Source: Faecalibacterium sp.
GTDB taxonomy: Bacteria > Bacillota > Clostridia > Oscillospirales > Ruminococcaceae
NCBI GenBank assembly: GCA_020025795.1
Contig: JAHHRK010000027.1
Span: 1-17,095, forward strand
DNA: 17,095 nucleotides
Direction: 5' to 3'
Shown: positions 13,511 to 17,095 of the stretch, piece by piece
Layout: each line of letters starts with the position of its first letter
Position numbering within the stretch: position 1 is the first letter of the stretch
Program-made: the position numbers and the translations under genes
Notes under the pieces: model-generated
Seen by the model: only the letters and a program-made list of their open reading frames with translations
Databases searched by the model: none
What the model was told of the DNA's origin: nothing

Positions 13511-14092
13511 ATGAAAGAAATGGAACAACGTATCCAGCAGGACGGCAACGTCCGCGAAGGCAATGTATTGAAGGTAGATACCTTTTTGAATCATCAGCTG
13601 GATGTTGAGTTGCTGGATCATGTGGGTGCGGAATTTTATCGCCTGTACAAGGATGCAGGCGTCAATAAGGTTCTGACCATTGAGGCTTCCGGCATTGCCA
13701 TTGCCTGCATGACGGCTAAGTACTTTCATGTACCGGTTGTATTTGCGAAAAAAGCAAAGAGCAAAAACCTGGACGGCGACCTGTATACATCTGTGGTGAA
13801 GTCCTTCACCTACGGCAAGGAATACAACGTTACCGTGGCACAGAAGTTCCTGAGCGAAAAGGATACTGTCCTGATTGTGGACGACTTTTTGGCAGACGGC
13901 AAAGCAATGGACGGCCTGCTGGATATCTGCAAGCAGGCAGGTGCAAAGGTTGCCGGTGCAGGCATCTGCATTGAAAAGGGCTTCCAGCCCGGCGGCAAAC
14001 GTCTGCGTGATGCAGGTGTGCGCGTAGAAAGCCTGGCCATTGTGGAAGAAATGAATGCGGAAACGGGCGAGATTCGCTTCCGTCAGCAGTAA
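13511..14092 (+). CDS. xpt: Xanthine phosphoribosyltransferase
   Basis: Xpt joins xanthine to PRPP to make XMP in purine salvage. The 193-residue length fits the family. Features include LKVDTFLNHQLD (20-31), TIEASGIA (56-63), VPVVFAKKAKSKNL (74-87), the PRPP-binding loop VLIVDDFLADGKA (about 120-132), GICIEKGFQPGG and RVESLA. ATG 13511 is chosen because GGAGGAG lies 9 bases upstream and the first residues (MKEMEQRIQQDG) align with known Xpt N termini; the frame is open further upstream but covers the promoter. In many Firmicutes xpt is controlled by a guanine riboswitch and sits next to a permease gene. Here I see neither, only a dyad at the promoter. Confidence 0.96.
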   Translation: MKEMEQRIQQDGNVREGNVLKVDTFLNHQLDVELLDHVGAEFYRLYKDAGVNKVLTIEASGIAIACMTAKYFHVPVVFAKKAKSKNLDGDLYTSVVKSFTYGKEYNVTVAQKFLSEKDTVLIVDDFLADGKAMDGLLDICKQAGAKVAGAGICIEKGFQPGGKRLRDAGVRVESLAIVEEMNAETGEIRFRQQ

Positions 14093-14102
14093 GTTTTTTC
14101 GG

Positions 14103-14128
14103 AAAGTCGCCCATTTTGGGCGGCTTTT
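14103..14128 (+). terminator. Intrinsic terminator after xpt
   Basis: A 10-bp stem (one wobble), AAAGTCGCCC against GGGCGGCTTT, with a 5-base loop and a short T4 run. It ends 26 bases before the next start codon. Confidence 0.65.
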
Positions 14129-14154
14129 CCCGTAAAAGGAGGAAAGGCGGCAGT

Positions 14155-14694
14155 ATGCATATTTGGGGGCATTTCCGGACCATTACCCGGCACAAGCTGT
14201 TGGTGATGAAATATTGTTTTGCCTGCGGTTTGTATCGGCAGGGGCTTGCGCACGATTTGAGCAAATACTCGCCCACCGAGTTTATTCCCGGATGTCGATA
14301 CTATTTAGGAATTCGCAGCCCCAACGATGGCGAGCGCCGTGCCAAAGGCTATTCGGCGGCCTGGCTGCACCACAAGGGACGCAATAAGCACCATGTGGAA
14401 TACTGGGTGGATTATGTTCCCGGCAGTAAGTTCCCGATGGACGGCGTAAAAATGCCGTTGCGCTATGTGTGTGAATCCATATGCGACCGGATTGCTGCCA
14501 GCCAGATCTATCAGGGCGATGCCTATCACGATGGTGCGGCATGGGAGTATTATTGCCACAGCCGTGACCACTATCTGCTGCACCCCGACACGCGAGAACT
14601 GATGGAAACGCTGCTGCAAATGGTGCGGGATGAAGGTCAGGATGCGACCTTCCGATACATGAAAGAACTGTTGAAAAAAGGACAGGAATATTAA
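14155..14694 (+). CDS. DUF5662 family protein, function unknown
   Basis: The 179-residue soluble protein matches the pattern I associate with the DUF5662 family: an N-terminal HFRTITRHKLLV segment, GLYRQGLAHDLSKYSPTEF (26-43) and WLHHKGRNKHHVEYWVDY (70-87). His33-Asp34 plus the cluster His72, His73, His79 and His80 look like a metal site of HD-domain character, which would suggest a phosphohydrolase-like activity; this is inference, and no substrate is known to me. ATG 14155 is preferred; AAAGGAGG is 12 bases upstream and AAAGGCGG 4 bases upstream, so the spacing is not ideal for either. An upstream in-frame start at 14116 would lie in the terminator. The next gene begins 26 bases after the stop. 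Confidence 0.85.
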   Translation: MHIWGHFRTITRHKLLVMKYCFACGLYRQGLAHDLSKYSPTEFIPGCRYYLGIRSPNDGERRAKGYSAAWLHHKGRNKHHVEYWVDYVPGSKFPMDGVKMPLRYVCESICDRIAASQIYQGDAYHDGAAWEYYCHSRDHYLLHPDTRELMETLLQMVRDEGQDATFRYMKELLKKGQEY

Positions 14695-14720
14695 CTGATT
14701 TGAAAGGTAGGAAACGAACG

Positions 14721-15542
14721 ATGCAGCCTGAAAAAATCATTGATGCCCATGTGCATCTTTTTGGGCCGGACCCCTGGGCGGATGATCTGGCACACCAGAT
14801 GGGACATATCAACACGGAAGAACATCTGCTGGAGCAGTTCGATCAGCTGAATATTGTACATGGCGTGGTGATGGGCAATGCAGACCCCACCCCGGACGCT
14901 TATCAGATGAGCGACCGCTTCCATTATTGTGTTGGCCTGGAAGGTCGGCAGCTGCTGCGCCTTGGCCCGGGCAAAGTGCCTGCCATGGTGGAAGAACACC
15001 TGCGCCGTCCGCAGTGCTGCGGCATCAAGCTGTATCCGGGTTATGATGCCCATTTTATCAGCGATCCGCTGTACCAGCCGTATTACGAGCTGGCAGAACA
15101 ATATGGAAAGCCGGTGGCAATCCATACCGGCCAGACCCAGGGCGGCGAAGGCAAACTGAAATACTGCCACCCGATGACGCTGGATGATGTAGCTACGGAG
15201 CACCCCCATGTACAGTTCGTGATGTGCCATTTTGGCAATCCGTTCCTGGCGGATGCCGCAGCCGTTTTGGAAAAGAATGAAAATATGACGGCGGACATTT
15301 CCGGTTTCTTGGCAGGCATTGAGGATCTGGATGTTTATTTTGAGGAGAAACGCTGCTACCTGGATATGCTGAAAGGCTGGCTGGGTTACGGCGATTACTG
15401 GGATCGGATTCTGTTCGGCACCGACTGGCCGGGTGTGAATATGTCCAACTATATGGAGTTTATCGACCGACTGATTCCGGATAAGCATAAGCAGGCTGTG
15501 ATGTTTGATAACGCCAACCGCGTGTATCAGCTGGGCCTTTGA
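14721..15542 (+). CDS. Amidohydrolase family protein (metal-dependent TIM barrel)
   Basis: The 273-residue protein has the sequence order of the amidohydrolase-2 group: DAHVHLFGPD with His10 and His12, GIKLYPGYD (101-109), AIHTGQ with His135, VMCHFGNPF with His170, and ILFGTDWPG with Asp235. These are the usual metal ligands and catalytic Asp of the barrel. Family members hydrolyse or decarboxylate small cyclic or carboxylic substrates; the substrate here is not evident. ATG 14721 has GGTAGGAA upstream; a TTG at 14700 is in frame but carries no site. It is probably co-transcribed with the DUF5662 gene 26 bases upstream and is followed by a terminator. Confidence 0.88.
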   Translation: MQPEKIIDAHVHLFGPDPWADDLAHQMGHINTEEHLLEQFDQLNIVHGVVMGNADPTPDAYQMSDRFHYCVGLEGRQLLRLGPGKVPAMVEEHLRRPQCCGIKLYPGYDAHFISDPLYQPYYELAEQYGKPVAIHTGQTQGGEGKLKYCHPMTLDDVATEHPHVQFVMCHFGNPFLADAAAVLEKNENMTADISGFLAGIEDLDVYFEEKRCYLDMLKGWLGYGDYWDRILFGTDWPGVNMSNYMEFIDRLIPDKHKQAVMFDNANRVYQLGL

Positions 15543-15565
15543 TGCAAAACAGAAAGAAAGCAATC

Positions 15566-15599
15566 GCTGCCGGCACCACTTACGGTGTGGGCGGCTTTT
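15566..15599 (+). terminator. Probable intrinsic terminator after the amidohydrolase gene
   Basis: GCTGCC (15566-15571) with GGCGGC (15590-15595), and CACC with GGTG inside, form a stem interrupted by a 2x2 internal loop, with a 6-base loop and T4. A further hairpin CCTGC-N6-GCAGG lies at 15614-15629 in the leader of the next gene. Confidence 0.55.
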
Positions 15600-15677
15600 G
15601 CATGTGCGGAACGCCTGCCGGAGCGCAGGGGTGAAACCAGCAAAGCAAACAAACTGTTTGGTGGAGGAGATGGTATT

Positions 15678-16850
15678 GTGACGCAGTTTTTGGTTCAAAC
15701 CTTTGTAAAAAATGCGGATGATGTGAAATCCAGTACGGTGCGCACAGCATACGGTCAGTTGGCTGGCATTGTGGGTATTGTATGCAACCTGCTGTTGTTT
15801 GCGGGTAAATTTACAGTAGGTACGCTGTTTGGTTCCATTGCCATCACGGCGGACGCTATGAACAACCTGTCTGATGCATCCAGCAATGTAATTAGTCTTT
15901 TGGGCTTTCGCCTGGGTGCCATGAAACCGGATAAGCAGCACCCTTACGGCCATGCGCGCTTTGAATATCTGGCCAGCCTGGCTGTCAGCGTGATGATTTT
16001 GTCCATTGGTCTGGATTTGCTGAAAGAGTCTGTGGGCAAGATTCTGCACCCAGCGGCTGTGGCGTTCAGCTGGCTTTCGGTGGCGGTTCTGGTGGCATCC
16101 ATTCTGGTGAAGCTCTGGCTCAGCTTGTTCAACCAAAAGCTGGGCGAACGCATTGATTCGGATTCGCTGATGGCTACGGCTGCGGACAGCCGCAACGATG
16201 TGCTTTCCACGCTGGGCGTGCTGATTGGCACGTTTCTGGTGCGGTGGACCAATAGGCCCATGCTGGACGGCGTGATGGGCCTTATTGTGGCTGGCCTGAT
16301 TTTGTGGGCAGGTTTCGGTCTTGTGAAAGAAACCCTCAGCCCGCTGCTGGGCGAAGAACCGGACCCGGAACTGGTCAAGCAGATTCAGCAGAAAGTGATG
16401 AGCTACCCCAACGTAATGGGCACGCATGATTTGATGGTACATGATTACGGTCCGGGACATCAGTTTGCGACCCTGCATGTGGAGTTCCCGGCAGAAATGA
16501 ATGTGCTGGATGCGCACGATTTGGTGGACGATATTGAGCAGGATTTCCTGAAGCAGGATAGGCTCATGGTTACGATTCACTATGATCCTATCGTGACAGC
16601 GGATCCGCGCGTAAAAGAAATTCGTGCTGTTCTGACAGAGACGCTGAACAACATCGATCCGACTTTGTCGCTTCACGATTTGCGCATTGTGCCGGGCACC
16701 ACCCATATCAATGTGCTGTTCGATTTGGTCACACCTGCCGGTTATAAAGGCGATAAAGCTGCCGTAGTGGCCGAACTGCGCAAGGCGGCGCGTGAGATGG
16801 ATGAGCGTTACATTTGCGTCATCAAGCTGGAGCAGGCCTACGTTGGCTAA
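15678..16850 (+). CDS. Cation diffusion facilitator (CDF) family metal exporter, predicted manganese type
   Basis: CDF proteins export divalent metals in exchange for protons. The 390-residue protein has six hydrophobic segments (about 26-50, 55-80, 98-116, 126-150, 175-190 and 198-216). TM2 carries Asn62 and Asp66 (DAMNNLSDASSN), TM5 carries Asp170 and Asp174 (ADSRNDVLST), and HPYGHARFEY lies at 88-97. An N-D/D-D site is the type described for Mn exporters such as MntE, unlike the His-containing Zn type, so Mn is favoured by analogy. Two cytoplasmic domains follow (about 226-306 and 308-390), where most relatives have one, which explains the extra length. I choose GTG 15678 because GGAGGAG ends 8 bases upstream; the frame is open to 15585 without a site. 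Confidence 0.9.
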   Translation: MTQFLVQTFVKNADDVKSSTVRTAYGQLAGIVGIVCNLLLFAGKFTVGTLFGSIAITADAMNNLSDASSNVISLLGFRLGAMKPDKQHPYGHARFEYLASLAVSVMILSIGLDLLKESVGKILHPAAVAFSWLSVAVLVASILVKLWLSLFNQKLGERIDSDSLMATAADSRNDVLSTLGVLIGTFLVRWTNRPMLDGVMGLIVAGLILWAGFGLVKETLSPLLGEEPDPELVKQIQQKVMSYPNVMGTHDLMVHDYGPGHQFATLHVEFPAEMNVLDAHDLVDDIEQDFLKQDRLMVTIHYDPIVTADPRVKEIRAVLTETLNNIDPTLSLHDLRIVPGTTHINVLFDLVTPAGYKGDKAAVVAELRKAAREMDERYICVIKLEQAYVG

Positions 16851-16870
16851 TCGCTGAAACACAAAACAGA

Positions 16871-16912
16871 AAAGCCGCGGCTGATGGGAAATCCCATCGG
16901 CTGCGGCTTTTT
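16871..16912 (+). terminator. Intrinsic terminator after the CDF gene
   Basis: An 18-bp stem with two wobbles, AAAGCCGCGGCTGATGGG against CCCATCGGCTGCGGCTTT, with an AAAT loop and a T5 run, 20 bases after the stop codon. Confidence 0.92.
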
Positions 16913-16928
16913 GCCGGCGTTTTTTCGA

Positions 16929-16943
16929 GCGGAGTTGCTCCGC
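16929..16943. repeat. Short perfect hairpin in the right-hand intergenic region
   Basis: GCGGAG-TTG-CTCCGC, a 6-bp perfect stem without a T-run. It lies in the gap after the CDF gene; no gene is seen between 16851 and the window end. Confidence 0.45.
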
Positions 16944-17007
16944 ATAGACAGAAAAGTACAGGCGGTGACGTTTCGGATTGACCAGAAAAGAAAGCACGCA
17001 GAGAAAT

Positions 17008-17026
17008 GCTTTTTTGCGAAAAAAGC
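17008..17026. repeat. A/T-rich palindrome near the right edge
   Basis: GCTTTTTT-GCG-AAAAAAGC is a perfect 8-bp inverted repeat. It may be a bidirectional stop or a DNA-bending site in front of the promoter at 17061-17089. Confidence 0.4.
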
Positions 17027-17060
17027 GGGCTGTGGCAATCGGAAGAACAAGTGGTCCTCG

Positions 17061-17089
17061 TTGCAATTTTTGCAGGGTTGTTTTATACT
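17061..17089 (+). promoter_or_regulatory. Candidate sigma-A-type promoter pointing out of the window
   Basis: TTGCAA (17061-17066) and TATACT (17084-17089) are separated by exactly 17 bp. The gene it serves would begin beyond the right edge. Confidence 0.6.
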
Positions 17090-17095
17090 GTATTC

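Noticed and set aside
15600..15677. Manganese (yybP-ykoY) riboswitch upstream of the CDF exporter
   Set aside because: There is a small hairpin (15614-15629), but I do not see the conserved loops of that class. A covariance-model scan would settle it.
14691..17066. A 791-codon open frame on the minus strand opposite the DUF5662, amidohydrolase and CDF genes
   Set aside because: All three plus-strand genes are clearly recognisable. The antisense translation is rich in His, Gln, Cys and Arg with no recognisable domain, as expected for a shadow frame.

Overview
The window looks like chromosomal core DNA from a Gram-positive, low-oxygen gut-type Firmicute (class Clostridia, probably an Oscillospiraceae/Ruminococcaceae relative). 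The basis is the moderate-to-high GC content, Shine-Dalgarno sites of the AGGAGG type before nearly every gene, TTG and GTG starts, A/T-flanked intrinsic terminators, and a gene set with type III pantothenate kinase (CoaX), an ECF pantothenate S-component, dipicolinate synthase (spore chemistry) and a DUF5662 protein. This taxonomic guess is inference. I see no tRNA, rRNA, CRISPR array, insertion sequence, phage gene or broken gene.

Layout. 1-347: 3' end of a tRNA CCA-adding enzyme. 507-872: small membrane-tethered XRE-type regulator. 935-1858 (minus): MerR-type regulator with two C-terminal membrane helices and a promoter with the 19-bp spacer typical of MerR-controlled promoters. 1977-4860: coenzyme A block. 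coaBC (minus) diverges from coaX-panT (plus), and the -35 boxes of the two promoters overlap. A 7-bp dyad lies at the start of the coaBC transcript. 5002-6368: dpaA-dpaB (dipicolinate synthase), both with TTG starts, coupled by a TTGA overlap. 6369-6585: promoter, three stem-loops and a terminator, possibly a small RNA or attenuating leader. 6586-7890: D-Ala-D-Ala carboxypeptidase with a KMG variant of the KTG motif.

7941-13378: an ABC polysaccharide exporter (Wzm-like permease, Wzt-like ATPase) followed by two large paralogous proteins, each with two GT2 glycosyltransferase domains. Together they probably build and export a cell-surface glycan, although sugar-nucleotide and initiating-transferase genes are not in the window. 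13511-14092: xanthine phosphoribosyltransferase behind a strong sigma-A promoter and a candidate operator. 14155-15542: a DUF5662 protein and an amidohydrolase. 15678-16850: a cation-diffusion-facilitator exporter with an N-D/D-D metal site (Mn-type by analogy) and two tandem C-terminal domains. The right end (16851-17095) holds a terminator, two hairpins and a promoter pointing out of the window.

Most of the window is ordinary metabolism. The most interesting material is regulatory: the CoA divergent control region, the xpt dyad, the structured region before the carboxypeptidase gene, and two neighbouring transcription factors that both carry membrane segments. I did not find a clear new defence or mobile system.
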